The notes: generated by a model from the sequence alone, not told the origin. A stretch of 64,000 bases of DNA from Hahella sp050299855 (GCA_050299855.1 JBNKWQ010000046.1:310001-374000); one strand, 5' to 3'; positions 26,131-35,960 are shown, counted from the first letter of the stretch. Translations and numbers: made by a program.

Positions 26131-27143
26131 ACCAGATTGTTGCCGGGAAATCGTTTGATTTCGATCGAGCAACCCGGGACTTGAAGAAAGTTAAAACCTG
26201 CCTGGGTAGGTGTGTCGTTGGACAGGATGCGCTGATTGAAGGCCTTCTTACGGCGCTCTTTGCCGGTGGACATGTTCTGATCGAAGGCTTGCCGGGTTTG
26301 GGTAAAACGCACTTGGCTAAGGCGCTTGCGAAGGTGTTGGCCGTCGACCTCAACCGGGTACAATGCACACCAGATTTAATGCCTTCAGACATTACCGGCA
26401 GTGAAGTGTTACAGCAGTCAGCTGGTGGCGAGCAGAGCTTTGTTTTTCGGCCTGGTCCATTGTTTGCCAATTTGGTGCTGGTGGATGAAATAAACCGGGC
26501 GACGCCTAAAACCCAATCCGCCTTGCTGGAAGCGATGCAGGAACATCAGGTTACCTACATGGGTAAGCGGCATCCACTGCCGGACCCTTTTTGGGTAATT
26601 GCCACCCAAAATCCCATTGAGCTTGAGGGCACCTATCCACTTCCAGAGGCGCAGTTAGACCGCTTTTTATTGAAACTGCTGATTGAATTGCCCGACGAAA
26701 GTGCTTTACAGCAAATGCTGGATATTTCACTCGATGAGGAGCCCTCTGATCAGGTGACGCCACTGCTTGATCCAGCTGCCATCAGGCATATAAAAATGGC
26801 TGCAAAGCAGGTGATATTAACCGATCACCTTAAGCAGGCAGCGGTTAGGCTAATTCTTTCAACCCATCCGAAACATGAACTGGCGCTGGCAGATGCACAT
26901 AAACATATCCGCTATGGTGCCAGCCCCAGAGGTCTGCAGGCGCTTGTCCGGGCGGCAAGAATTCGTGCCTTGATGGAGGGAAGAACCCATGTGGCAACTA
27001 TGGACCTGCAGGCACTGGCGCTACCGGTGCTACGGCACAGAGTTATGCTAAATATCGACAGTGAGCTTAGCGGCTTCACTCTGGATCAGGTTTTGACGGG
27101 AGTTGTGGAGGCATGGTCAAAGGGGCAGAAGATCGTACTTTGA
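26127..27143 (+). CDS. MoxR-family AAA+ ATPase
   Basis: The 338-residue protein has Walker A GLPGLGKT (54-61), Walker B LVLVDE (116-121) followed by INRATPKTQSALLEAMQE, and sensor 1 WVIATQNP. MoxR ATPases act with VWA proteins as chaperone-like machines that mature or insert cofactors in partner complexes, often at the membrane. The following DUF58 and VWA genes give the standard module MoxR-DUF58-VWA-VWA. The gene overlaps its neighbours by 4 and 31 bases. Confidence 0.93.
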   Translation: MNQIVAGKSFDFDRATRDLKKVKTCLGRCVVGQDALIEGLLTALFAGGHVLIEGLPGLGKTHLAKALAKVLAVDLNRVQCTPDLMPSDITGSEVLQQSAGGEQSFVFRPGPLFANLVLVDEINRATPKTQSALLEAMQEHQVTYMGKRHPLPDPFWVIATQNPIELEGTYPLPEAQLDRFLLKLLIELPDESALQQMLDISLDEEPSDQVTPLLDPAAIRHIKMAAKQVILTDHLKQAAVRLILSTHPKHELALADAHKHIRYGASPRGLQALVRAARIRALMEGRTHVATMDLQALALPVLRHRVMLNIDSELSGFTLDQVLTGVVEAWSKGQKIVL

Positions 27144-28009
27144 TAGCAGAATCCGAACTGACTCGTTTTGCTGCCATTGCTTCCCGTTTCCTGCATTCGC
27201 CGGCAACTTCAGGTGCCGGGAATATGGCACAGGTCAGGGCTGGTCAGGGATACGATTTTCTGGATTTTCGTGACTATCATCCCGGCGATGATCTGCGTCG
27301 GATAGACTGGCGTGCCAGTGCTCGTAGTCGCCGTGCCAAAGTTCGCACCTACTTGCAGGAAGCCGGTGCTGATTGCTTTATCTGCCTGGATCAAAGTACC
27401 TCCATGCGTTTGCATGCCGGTAAATGGCAACAGACGCTCAAGCTTGTCGCTGCAATTGCCTACACACATCTATACGCTGGCTATCGTGTGGCGCTTATTT
27501 GTTTCAACTCAGGGGTTCAGCATTACCTCCCACCGGGAAGAGGATTGTCACATTATGCTCACCTTATAGCGCAGATTCAGAATATTTCGCTGACCACAAT
27601 CGAACAATCCGAAGGATTAAAATCCTGCCTGCCTCTGCTTGGCGCCGGTGAAATTTATGTGATCAGCGATTTGTTATTTAATTCCCCTGTGGAAGTTAAT
27701 CTTGCCGCATTGCCACGTTCCAGGTCCACCGTGCATGTACTGCATGTGCAGTCTGAAAACGATCTGAGCCTGCCGGAAGACCAGGCTTGCATGTTGGTCG
27801 ATTGTGAAAACCAAGTTCAGCAGGCGCTGTTCAGCAGCGCCAAAATTCGTCAGACAGCCCAGGAGTTGATGCATTCGGAATCGGAGAGGCTGCGAAAATA
27901 TTGCCTGAACAACCGGTTTTGTTACACCCGCGCAGATGACCGGCGCCACTGGCAGGATATTCTTTTAACCCACTATATGCCCAGGCACCGGCATGCCCAT
28001 GTTGACTGA
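27113..28009 (+). CDS. DUF58 (VWA-like) protein of the MoxR module
   Basis: The 298-residue protein has the DUF58 signature YDFLDFRDYHPGDDLRRIDW near residues 44-63 and a VWA-like fold with DQSTSM (MIDAS-like DxSxS) near residue 90. DUF58 proteins occur next to MoxR ATPases and probably recruit substrates. It starts inside the end of moxR (31-base overlap), with GTGGAGG upstream, and overlaps the next gene by 17 bases. Confidence 0.9.
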   Translation: MVKGAEDRTLIAESELTRFAAIASRFLHSPATSGAGNMAQVRAGQGYDFLDFRDYHPGDDLRRIDWRASARSRRAKVRTYLQEAGADCFICLDQSTSMRLHAGKWQQTLKLVAAIAYTHLYAGYRVALICFNSGVQHYLPPGRGLSHYAHLIAQIQNISLTTIEQSEGLKSCLPLLGAGEIYVISDLLFNSPVEVNLAALPRSRSTVHVLHVQSENDLSLPEDQACMLVDCENQVQQALFSSAKIRQTAQELMHSESERLRKYCLNNRFCYTRADDRRHWQDILLTHYMPRHRHAHVD

Positions 28010-29705
28010 ATCATTATCATTTCAGTCACCGCTGTGGCTAACAGCACTTGCCTGTATACCTCTGCTCTGGTGGTTGCAGAGATATCAGCGATCCGGTTAT
28101 CAGATCAAGGTGCCGTCTTTGTTGCTTTGGCAAAAATCGATTAATGCGACACTCACTAACCAGCCAGGTCGTCAAACAGATCCTGTCTGGTGGTTACGGA
28201 CATTGATTTTCTGTCTCGTCGTATTATCTCTCTCCCAGCCTCAGTGGTTCAGTAGTGAATCCGATTCCCTGCAGCCGCTGGTTATCTGGCTGGATGATTC
28301 TATTAGCATGTATGCCCAGGAGAATGATCATCAACAGCAGCAACGGAGCCGGATCCAGCTTGGTATCGTAAAGGCCGGCGAGTTGGTCGGACAAGCTTTT
28401 ACTGACGCCATGAAGCCCACATCTATCATTGTGCGTCCTCTGAGTCACCCTGGAAAAAGCCTGCCCCTGGACATTACTGATGCAGTCCACTGGAAAGAAC
28501 AAGTGATGGCCTGGCTGCCAAGACCGCCTTCCGAGCCCATAGACCCCGCAGCCATAGGAAATACTGGAGACGCGAAAAACTGGTTTGTCAGCGATGGCGC
28601 CTCAGAGAACGTGACCGGTTGGGTTAACGCTCTACATCCTGATCAGCTGATTCCGGTAGGTGACGCATCTGAAAATGTGGGGGTCAGCCGGATGTCCCTA
28701 AGGGCAGATCTCGTTACTGATGATGCGCTACTACTGACGGTGCATCTCAGGAATCAGGGGGACGAATCAGCCGGCCGGGAACTCATAGTTACCCTGAATG
28801 GGGAGCCAATAGAGCAGCGGCATATACAGCTGACTTCAGGAAGCTCTTCCTATCAGTCATTTTCGCTACCAAGCAGTCAAAAGGATATAGAGGTCGTTGC
28901 CAGGATAACCCCGAGTGATGCTTTGGCTGAGGATGATCAGATGCGATTCTTCTGGAGCATGGCAAAGCACCGCATTTATTATGATTCAGGATGTGGAGCA
29001 GGATTCAAGGCAGCATTAGCCCTGCATCCTGCCATCGAATTGACGAGCAGTTATCTCACTGATGCAGGTACGCAGGCGGATTTACAAGTGCTCTGTAGCG
29101 ATAAGGCAGCGCCCGAGGTGGGCCCGGCAATCGTTTTGCTCGGTTCACCCGGTGGCTGGCGACAACCCAAAGCGGTCAGTTGGATACCTCCAGCGAGGAC
29201 TGTACCTGCCGGCGACCATTCACTTACGCAGACTAACATTTCCCCTCCCTGGCTGGAGGTGAATCGCCTGTCTCAAACCAAGTACGATTTGTCCCTCAGC
29301 CAACAACCGCTGCTGGTATCGGATTTTGGTCCTCTTATCGGTCTGGATGCTGCGCACAATCTCTTGTACGTAGGTCTCAATATGGAAGATCCACGGTTGC
29401 TGCGCAGGCCTGAATTTCCGGTGCTGGTGGATTATCTTATCCGCCAGGTATTACCTACTGTTGGGGTGTCGTATTCGGGCGCAGGCCGCAATCAAATTCA
29501 GTTTACCGGAATCAAACCTCGTCCCCTGACCACTCAGGAGCCCATTTCCAAGGTAAATCAGTCTGGCCAAGGTAAGAAGTTTTCTTTGCTCCCCTGGTTG
29601 GTTTTATTCACGCTGATGTTGCTTGCAGTCGAGTGTTTGATCATTAGCAATATCGCCACTACTGTTAAGCCTCACTCCCGGGTGATGTCGGGGGGCCACC
29701 AATGA
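27993..29705 (+). CDS. BatA-like VWA membrane protein
   Basis: The 570-residue protein begins with the BatA N-terminal region: a hydrophobic segment (PLWLTALACIPLLWWLQRY), then LLLWQ, then a second hydrophobic segment (TLIFCLVVLSLSQPQWF). A VWA-type MIDAS (WLDDSISMYA) follows near residue 97. The large central part is extracytoplasmic, and a C-terminal hydrophobic segment (LVLFTLMLLAVECLII) lies near residue 535. It belongs to the MoxR-DUF58-VWA module. The stop overlaps the next start by four bases. Confidence 0.82.
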   Translation: MPMLTESLSFQSPLWLTALACIPLLWWLQRYQRSGYQIKVPSLLLWQKSINATLTNQPGRQTDPVWWLRTLIFCLVVLSLSQPQWFSSESDSLQPLVIWLDDSISMYAQENDHQQQQRSRIQLGIVKAGELVGQAFTDAMKPTSIIVRPLSHPGKSLPLDITDAVHWKEQVMAWLPRPPSEPIDPAAIGNTGDAKNWFVSDGASENVTGWVNALHPDQLIPVGDASENVGVSRMSLRADLVTDDALLLTVHLRNQGDESAGRELIVTLNGEPIEQRHIQLTSGSSSYQSFSLPSSQKDIEVVARITPSDALAEDDQMRFFWSMAKHRIYYDSGCGAGFKAALALHPAIELTSSYLTDAGTQADLQVLCSDKAAPEVGPAIVLLGSPGGWRQPKAVSWIPPARTVPAGDHSLTQTNISPPWLEVNRLSQTKYDLSLSQQPLLVSDFGPLIGLDAAHNLLYVGLNMEDPRLLRRPEFPVLVDYLIRQVLPTVGVSYSGAGRNQIQFTGIKPRPLTTQEPISKVNQSGQGKKFSLLPWLVLFTLMLLAVECLIISNIATTVKPHSRVMSGGHQ

Positions 29706-32350
29706 GATCGGAATCATTGCCCGGCAGTCCAATGCCTTTGAAACCACCTCAATGGTTTTCACAATGGCTGCTGCGTGCATTGATGGCAGGCTTGTTGTTG
29801 GTGGTACTTGTTGATCCTCACTGGCATTGGGGGAAAAATGCTGTGCATTGGGTCGTATTGGTGGATGAATCCTCAAGCATGCCGAGGGACTTTATTGATG
29901 AGCTATGGCCAAAGCTAAGCCATGAAATTGAAAACTCTCCAGTGGGGAGCTCCGTGGAGATCCTGCGTTATGGAGCCGATGTTGTCACTGAGTTTTCATT
30001 TGTAGATACGAGCGTAGTTAAGGGCGACCTAGAGTCGACAGTTCCCGATGCTATGCCACGGCTAATGCCTGTTAACCGCACCGCAACGGATCTTGAGCAG
30101 GCGTTGCGGACAGCATTGGGCAAGTTTCGCGGGACTGCGGAGAAGCGTCTGGTACTGGTTACGGATGGGCGCAATAACCAGGGCAAAGCCAAAGAATTAC
30201 TGGAAACTCTGGCGAGCAGGGATATAGAAACACTTTGGCTGTCACCACCAGAGGTGACGTCCTCCACGGAACCGGAAATTGCACACTTTCAGGTTCCCGC
30301 AGAAGCGAATGCCCGGGAATCTGTACCAGTAAGTGGACTCATCAGATTCCCTGATGCCATCACAGCCGCAAAGTCCGATGTAACCATTAAGCTCTTCCTG
30401 GATGGTAAGGAGCTGTCTGCATCTTCCATCTCGGGAACCGGTTATCCTCTGGTGCCGTTTTCAGAGTACCTGCCTCCGCTGTCTCCGGGGGTACATAAGG
30501 TAGATCTTAGGCTGGAAGCCGCTGCAGACAGGGCGGATACGCACAGGACCGCGCTGGTGAATGTGGCAGGTGGCCAAAATCTGGTCCTTGTCAGCCATGA
30601 TTCTAAGGTCCTTCTTCCTGCCCTGCGAAAGGCAGCTGATTTATCTGCCAATATCATCAGCGTCACCCCAGGTGAATTTCATCGGGCACTAAATGCCGGG
30701 CTAAAACCAGATCTGATCCTGCTCGATGATATTGCAATTGGCGATATCAGCCCATCGGGTTGGCGGGAGTTGATTCAGACGGTGAGGGAGCAAGGTAGCG
30801 CTTTATTGGTATTGGGCGGACAGAACAGTTTTTCCTCCGGTGGTTATCGTGGTAGTGATCTCGAAACTATTTTGCCGGTGATTGCCAAACCTCAAGTGCC
30901 ACAGCAGCCTTTGAGGCTGATGTTTGTCGTGGATAAGTCTGGCAGTATGGACACGACAGAAGGTGCGGCCAGTAGACTATCGCTGGCTTTGGGCGCGGTG
31001 AACCTGACCGCTGGACAGTTGCAAAGTGAAGACCTTGCGGGTTTGATTCTATTTGATGCTGAAACTCGGCAGCAAGTACCTCTGGCTAATCCTGCCTCTT
31101 TGATACGGTGGTTGGAACAGGCAAGTTTGAAAGCCAACGGTGGCACATTATTGAAACCTGCGATACGTGCCGCTGTCAGCGCCCTTGATGTCGGTGGTTC
31201 CGTACAGCCTACCGGCCAGGCTGTTGGAATACCTGTGGGAGGCGCACTTTCTGCTCAAAAACTATTGGTGCTGGTAACTGACGGGCAGTCAGAAGAAGAA
31301 CGGTTAAGCGAGTTGATTGATCCCCTGATATCAGCAGATATCGAATTGCTGATATTGGCCATAGGCAACCCAGAGGGTATGGCAACCCTGCGTAATCTGG
31401 CAGAAAAAGTTGCGGGCAGAGTGTTTGAAGTCGGACAGATAGCACAGTTGCCCCAGTTGATGCAGCAGCAGGTTTTAGCACCAAGGCTGGACTATCGATC
31501 CAATGGCTACCAGGCACAGGCGTTGATGCAGGTGGCAATGAATGATCTACCTGCAGTGAACACAGTGCATTGGAAGACCTATCAACTGGTTAGTGCTAAA
31601 TCTGATGCCGATGTTTACTGGCAGTCGGATCGCGGTGACCCGCTCTGGATTGTTGGTAGAGCCGGGCTTGGCCAGGTAACCGTTATTAGTGGGGGGCTTG
31701 GCGAGTGGCTAGGTGGCAGGAGCAAAAAACAATTCACTCAAGCTTTATTGAAAGGCCAATCCGGTAGGCAGGCAGAGTCTGACCTGAGATTGACCTCATT
31801 GGTTAAGCCAGGTGCGATAGCGGTCACAGTGGATTGGATAAAAGATGGTAATTGGGTGCAGAGTCCTGAGCTTAAACTTGGCGCAATCAGCCCCCTGGGT
31901 GTGGGCGAGGAATACAAGCTGGAAGAACAGGTGCCCGGAAGTTTCTCGGCCAATGTTACAGCTCCGATACCTGGCCCTTATGAGTTAACGCTTGTGGCTG
32001 GAGATCACAGAATTCATAGGACGGTAAATTACTCACCCCTGGCCGAAAATGGATTAGCGACTCAGGTCGATACTGCGCTCCTTTCCCTGGTTGCCCGGCA
32101 ACAGATAAGTCAATGGAATGGTCAACCCTTTGGAGGCTTATGGCGCAGTGGCGGCGTACCCCATTCAATGCGGCCACTGATCCTGATGCTTGCTTTGGCG
32201 CTTTGGCTGGGAATCATTTTTAAAGAGTTCAGTGTTCTGTCCCGGCTACGGAAATTCTGCGGTAACGCTTTTCAATCCGCGAATAACCAAATCAAGTCAG
32301 AGGCAGCGGATAAGCGCGATAGTGTGGTAAGGCGAAAGCAGGCCGGTTAA
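29702..32350 (+). CDS. large VWA membrane protein with two VWA-like regions and a GATase-like part
   Basis: The protein has 882 residues. An N-terminal hydrophobic segment (WLLRALMAGLLLVVLV) is followed by a first VWA-like region (VVLVDESSSM). A beta/alpha segment follows (LLVLGGQNSFSSGGYRGS near residue 370) that resembles glutamine-amidotransferase-like domains. A second, clearer VWA has DKSGSMD near residue 410. A C-terminal hydrophobic segment (LILMLALALWLGIIF) ends the protein. Similar large proteins with VWA and GATase-like parts occur in MoxR operons of Planctomycetes. It should display its domains in the periplasm. Confidence 0.8.
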   Translation: MRSESLPGSPMPLKPPQWFSQWLLRALMAGLLLVVLVDPHWHWGKNAVHWVVLVDESSSMPRDFIDELWPKLSHEIENSPVGSSVEILRYGADVVTEFSFVDTSVVKGDLESTVPDAMPRLMPVNRTATDLEQALRTALGKFRGTAEKRLVLVTDGRNNQGKAKELLETLASRDIETLWLSPPEVTSSTEPEIAHFQVPAEANARESVPVSGLIRFPDAITAAKSDVTIKLFLDGKELSASSISGTGYPLVPFSEYLPPLSPGVHKVDLRLEAAADRADTHRTALVNVAGGQNLVLVSHDSKVLLPALRKAADLSANIISVTPGEFHRALNAGLKPDLILLDDIAIGDISPSGWRELIQTVREQGSALLVLGGQNSFSSGGYRGSDLETILPVIAKPQVPQQPLRLMFVVDKSGSMDTTEGAASRLSLALGAVNLTAGQLQSEDLAGLILFDAETRQQVPLANPASLIRWLEQASLKANGGTLLKPAIRAAVSALDVGGSVQPTGQAVGIPVGGALSAQKLLVLVTDGQSEEERLSELIDPLISADIELLILAIGNPEGMATLRNLAEKVAGRVFEVGQIAQLPQLMQQQVLAPRLDYRSNGYQAQALMQVAMNDLPAVNTVHWKTYQLVSAKSDADVYWQSDRGDPLWIVGRAGLGQVTVISGGLGEWLGGRSKKQFTQALLKGQSGRQAESDLRLTSLVKPGAIAVTVDWIKDGNWVQSPELKLGAISPLGVGEEYKLEEQVPGSFSANVTAPIPGPYELTLVAGDHRIHRTVNYSPLAENGLATQVDTALLSLVARQQISQWNGQPFGGLWRSGGVPHSMRPLILMLALALWLGIIFKEFSVLSRLRKFCGNAFQSANNQIKSEAADKRDSVVRRKQAG

Positions 32351-32425
32351 ATAATTTGATAGTACTTAATGCAGCGTTAACGAATTTTGATATTTATCGC
32401 GCATAGAAACTATGGGAGGACAGCT

Positions 32426-33076
32426 GTGAGTCGACAGAATGAGCAAAATAGAATCTCTGCCTCGGAAGCGATCAATGAGACTACAAAAGAATTAAAGGTC
32501 TGGGACCCAATGGTGCGGTTGTTCCACTGGGGGCTGCTGGCAGCGTTTGTTACTGCTTATATTACACAAGAGGAATATTACTCTCTGCACCTGTATGCTG
32601 GATACACGGTATTGGGTCTTATAAGCTTCCGTATCCTTTGGGGATTGATCGGCACCAGACACGCCCGATTTACAGATTTTGTCTACCGACCTTCCCGTGT
32701 GGTGGCGTTTGTAAAGGGGCATTTTTCGGGTTCGGCGCGGCGCTATCTTGGTCACAACCCAGCAGGAGGCTACATGATTTTGGCACTGCTACTCTGCCTG
32801 GCAGTAGTCACAATTAGCGGTGTAATGCTGGATGCTGCTGAGAACAGGACAGGGCCACTAAGCGGCTTCAAACTCTTCTATTACACGGATGTTATTGACG
32901 AAGTGCATGAGGTCTCTACCAACGTTTGTCTGGGGCTTATCGTGCTACATGTATTGGGGGTGATTGCCAGCAGCCATTTATATCGTGAGAATTTGGTGCG
33001 TGCTATGATCACTGGAAAAAAACAACTCTCACCAGAGAAGATTCAGAAAGGGAGGCTTCATGAAACTGGCATATAG
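32426..33076 (+). CDS. cytochrome b561-type membrane protein
   Basis: The 216-residue protein starts at GTG 32426, chosen because GGGAGGA lies 5-6 bases upstream; a TTG start 39 bases earlier has no such site. It resembles dihaem cytochrome b561 of the bacterial type: four hydrophobic segments and histidines in LFHWGLLAAF, LHLYAGYT and VLHVLGVIASSH that could ligate haem. It probably passes electrons from the quinone pool to a partner. It overlaps the sugar isomerase gene by 17 bases, so a redox step may belong to this pathway. Confidence 0.87.
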   Translation: MSRQNEQNRISASEAINETTKELKVWDPMVRLFHWGLLAAFVTAYITQEEYYSLHLYAGYTVLGLISFRILWGLIGTRHARFTDFVYRPSRVVAFVKGHFSGSARRYLGHNPAGGYMILALLLCLAVVTISGVMLDAAENRTGPLSGFKLFYYTDVIDEVHEVSTNVCLGLIVLHVLGVIASSHLYRENLVRAMITGKKQLSPEKIQKGRLHETGI

Positions 33077-33908
33077 CACTAACGCATTTACGCGAACGGA
33101 TCTGAAAAGTGCCATTCAAAAAGTGGCTGAGCTTGGCTTCGATGGCGTGGAAATCCTGTGTGATTTTCCGCATTGGTATCCGGGCCACGTCTCGGCAGAA
33201 GAGTTGCAGGAATATCAGGCATTACTGTCGCAGGTCGGGCTTGGTGTCAGTAACCTGAATGCCAATACTGCCAATATCTATTTTGATCCCCTGCCTGCCG
33301 AAAATGTTTTCGAGCCCAGCCTGAACAGCACTATTGAAGAGCATCGTATTTGGCGACAAAACTATACCATTGAGGCGCTGAAGCTGGCGAAAGCCGTCAA
33401 TGCCCGCGCAGTCAGTGTGACCTCAGGACATCCCCACAATGCCCTGGAACCAGAAGAATCAGTAGAGTTGTTCGTGGACAGCCTGAAAGTAATTTGCCGG
33501 GAAGCGGAGCGTCTTGGTGTGCCGGTGGGGATTGAGTATGAGCCTGGTCTCCTGATTGAGCGGGGCTCTGAAGCTTTAGCCGTCATTGAGGCAGTAAATT
33601 CACCTATGCTGGGCGTGAATCTGGATATCGGTCACTCCTATCTTGACGGTGAGAGTGCGGAAGGGAACATAGAGGCTATTGCCGGCAGAATCTGGAATGT
33701 CCATGTAGAAGATATAAGGGGGCGAAAACACTTTCATCTGGTCCCAGGCGATGGTGATCTGCCCTTTGAACGCTACTTTAAAGCGTTGGCCAACATTGGC
33801 TATGACGGCTACCTGACCGTGGAAGTCTACACCTTCCCCAATAAGCCTGAGGAGATTGGCCGCCGGTCGCTTACTTATCTGAAGAACCTGTTGAGCGAAA
33901 TTCTATAG
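33060..33908 (+). CDS. sugar phosphate isomerase/epimerase-like TIM barrel
   Basis: The 282-residue protein is a xylose-isomerase-like TIM barrel (AP endonuclease family 2 fold). The metal ligands expected of the fold are visible at strand ends: GIEYEPG, NLDIGHSY, WNVHVEDIRG and LTVEVYTF. It probably isomerises or epimerises a sugar, cyclitol or inosose. It is distinct from the second barrel EboE, which lies 3 kb downstream. AAAGGGAGG precedes the ATG. Its stop overlaps the start of eboC by one base, tying it to the ebo genes. Confidence 0.85.
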   Translation: MKLAYSTNAFTRTDLKSAIQKVAELGFDGVEILCDFPHWYPGHVSAEELQEYQALLSQVGLGVSNLNANTANIYFDPLPAENVFEPSLNSTIEEHRIWRQNYTIEALKLAKAVNARAVSVTSGHPHNALEPEESVELFVDSLKVICREAERLGVPVGIEYEPGLLIERGSEALAVIEAVNSPMLGVNLDIGHSYLDGESAEGNIEAIAGRIWNVHVEDIRGRKHFHLVPGDGDLPFERYFKALANIGYDGYLTVEVYTFPNKPEEIGRRSLTYLKNLLSEIL

Positions 33909-34774
33909 TGTCTGGTATTCAAGACTGGCTGCAACTGGCCAGAATTCCGGCTGTCTTCACAGCTTTGTCCAATATTTTGGCCGCCTTTCTCATATCCGGG
34001 GCGGATCGCACACTCATCCCCGATCTCTTGCTCTTATTGCTGTCAAGCGCTTGCCTATACAGTGCCGGAATGGTGCTCAATGACTGTTTCGATTATGCCG
34101 AAGACAAGCGTGAACGACCTGGACGTCCCTTACCATCCGGTCGGATTTCCAGAGAGAGTGCCTGGATTGTTGGTGCGGGACTATTATTAATCGGTGTTCT
34201 ATCCGGTTTTCTTAGTAGCCCGCTATCTGGAAGTATTGCTCTGATCATTGCTGTCATGGTGCTCTTTTATGATGGCTGGGCAAAACAATATGTATTCGGC
34301 TCACTTGTCATGGGGGGCTGCCGCTACCTCAACTGGTTGTTGGGGTTGTCAGTCATCGGGTGGCATCTGGACTTCGTCTGGGTCGGGATTCCCATTCTTA
34401 TATATATCTCCTCTGTTACCTGGCTAAGTCGGCAGGAAACCACAGCATCATCCCCTGTCAGTCTGTGGGTGTGCGGCTTTGGCATGGTGCTAAGTGCATT
34501 GATGCTGGTGTTTCTGGTGTGGAAATTTGATGCGCACTGGTGGGGGCTGCTGGGTCTGGTGCCAGCACTTGTTCTGCTTGTCAAACGTTTGCAAACGACC
34601 TATTTGGATTACAACCCGGACAATATTCAGAATACGATTCGCATTTTTATCATGAGCGTTATTCCCCTGGATGCACTGATGGTGGCTTGTCTGGGCCCCT
34701 GGTGGGGAATTCTGTTAGTGATGGCGTTGTTTTTGCCCGGTAAGCTGATTGCTCGTCGGCTTTATGTAACCTGA
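33908..34774 (+). CDS. eboC: EboC, UbiA-type prenyltransferase
   Basis: The 288-residue membrane protein starts at GTG 33908, overlapping the previous stop. The UbiA signature NDCFDYAED (58-66) binds Mg-prenyl diphosphate; the next motif is KRERPGRPLPSG. About eight hydrophobic segments follow. UbiA enzymes attach a prenyl chain to an acceptor. Its place just upstream of EboA, EboB, EboE and EboF identifies it as EboC. The acceptor in ebo systems is not established; a cyclitol is possible here given the inositol synthase. The idi gene of this window could supply prenyl donors. Confidence 0.9.
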   Translation: MSGIQDWLQLARIPAVFTALSNILAAFLISGADRTLIPDLLLLLLSSACLYSAGMVLNDCFDYAEDKRERPGRPLPSGRISRESAWIVGAGLLLIGVLSGFLSSPLSGSIALIIAVMVLFYDGWAKQYVFGSLVMGGCRYLNWLLGLSVIGWHLDFVWVGIPILIYISSVTWLSRQETTASSPVSLWVCGFGMVLSALMLVFLVWKFDAHWWGLLGLVPALVLLVKRLQTTYLDYNPDNIQNTIRIFIMSVIPLDALMVACLGPWWGILLVMALFLPGKLIARRLYVT

Positions 34775-34943
34775 TCGTGACTGGCATTAATGCTTATTCC
34801 ACAGGCGAGGTAAGGCCCAACAGCGGGAGTATTCATTACAGGATTTGTTGCCAAGCCTGGCAGTTATGAAGGTACCGGCAATGTATTTAGATGCTATACG
34901 CAACTGTATTGTTTTCTAATATTTTTTTGCTCGCTTTGGTTCT

Positions 34944-35930
34944 GTGTCGATGGCCATATATCGGCCGGATGAGTGGTTGCATTTTGCCCATGCGAGAGTA
35001 ATACTTGAACCACGCTATTCCTTAAAAAAAGCGATGATCATGCCGCAAGTAGTAACGGATTATTCTGAACAACTGCAACAGGCGCTGGCAGGAAATGTTG
35101 AGGCTCCGGCGATGTCATGGATTGATTCTGCGATTGATAGCCTGAAGCAGGCTGAGGATGTCATCGCAGAATTGGGATTAATGTCGGCCATGGCAAGACG
35201 TAAAATGGGCAGACATCCAAGTGATGAGCTCTTGTCCGGGCCATTGCCTGTCCTGGACGTCACTCCAGAAATCGAACCCATTTCACTGACCTACTGGTCC
35301 ACAGGGGATGCCGCCAGGGCGGTGTTGTATCTGGAGGCCGCAAAACTGGCCCCGGATATTATTGAAGCTATGATGACCGATGTTTTCCGCATGGGAGACG
35401 AGTTCGAAAGAGCCGCCATCGTCAGGTCATTATCGCTTCTGCCGTTACCTGAATCACTCAAACCTCTTGCCCTGGAGGCCAGTCGTATCAATTCGTTGAA
35501 TCTGTATACGGCACTATCACTGAATAACCCATACCCAGCACTGTATTTTACTGAACCGGAATTCAACCAGCTGGTTTTAAAGTCTCTCTTTAACATGCTG
35601 GATATGACATTAATCCTGGGATTGCAAAACCGAGCGAACCACGATCTTTCGCGAATGTGTGAAAGTTACGTGCAGGAGCGGCGCGATGCCGGCCGTGAAG
35701 TACCCCAGGATATCTGGTTGCCGTTAGCGCCTTTTGCCGATGACACCGGGGTTGCATATATCAGGGAGTACCTCAGGCACGACAATGCAGAGCACAGGAA
35801 ATTCTGCCTATTGGCAATTCCGATGCTACCGGAACCATTTCAAAGCGACCTCCTGCAAGAGGTCAGGGAATTGCTTGGACAGGAACCCGTAAAAGAAGTT
35901 CGCACGCTCATGGAGAATATCGCGGGCTGA
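34944..35930 (+). CDS. eboA: EboA
   Basis: The 328-residue protein matches the EboA family by pattern, notably SLNNPYPALYFTEPEFNQLVLKSLF near residues 190-214 (conserved NPYPA and FNQMVLK-type segments) and the late HDNAEHRKF. It appears all-helical and soluble. EboA is required in the ebo cluster but its reaction is unknown. The start is uncertain: GTG 34944 or ATG 34950 extend the N-terminus by about 30 residues relative to ATG 35034 (MIMPQVV), and none has a clear ribosome-binding site. The 169-base gap from eboC could hold a secondary promoter. Confidence 0.85.
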   Translation: MSMAIYRPDEWLHFAHARVILEPRYSLKKAMIMPQVVTDYSEQLQQALAGNVEAPAMSWIDSAIDSLKQAEDVIAELGLMSAMARRKMGRHPSDELLSGPLPVLDVTPEIEPISLTYWSTGDAARAVLYLEAAKLAPDIIEAMMTDVFRMGDEFERAAIVRSLSLLPLPESLKPLALEASRINSLNLYTALSLNNPYPALYFTEPEFNQLVLKSLFNMLDMTLILGLQNRANHDLSRMCESYVQERRDAGREVPQDIWLPLAPFADDTGVAYIREYLRHDNAEHRKFCLLAIPMLPEPFQSDLLQEVRELLGQEPVKEVRTLMENIAG

Positions 35931-35960
35931 CACTAAAAAAAGAATCAAGGAGTACCTCAA

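Noticed and set aside
34866..34919. 17-codon open frame in the eboC-eboA gap
   Set aside because: No ribosome-binding site and no sign of a leader-peptide structure; such frames are frequent by chance.
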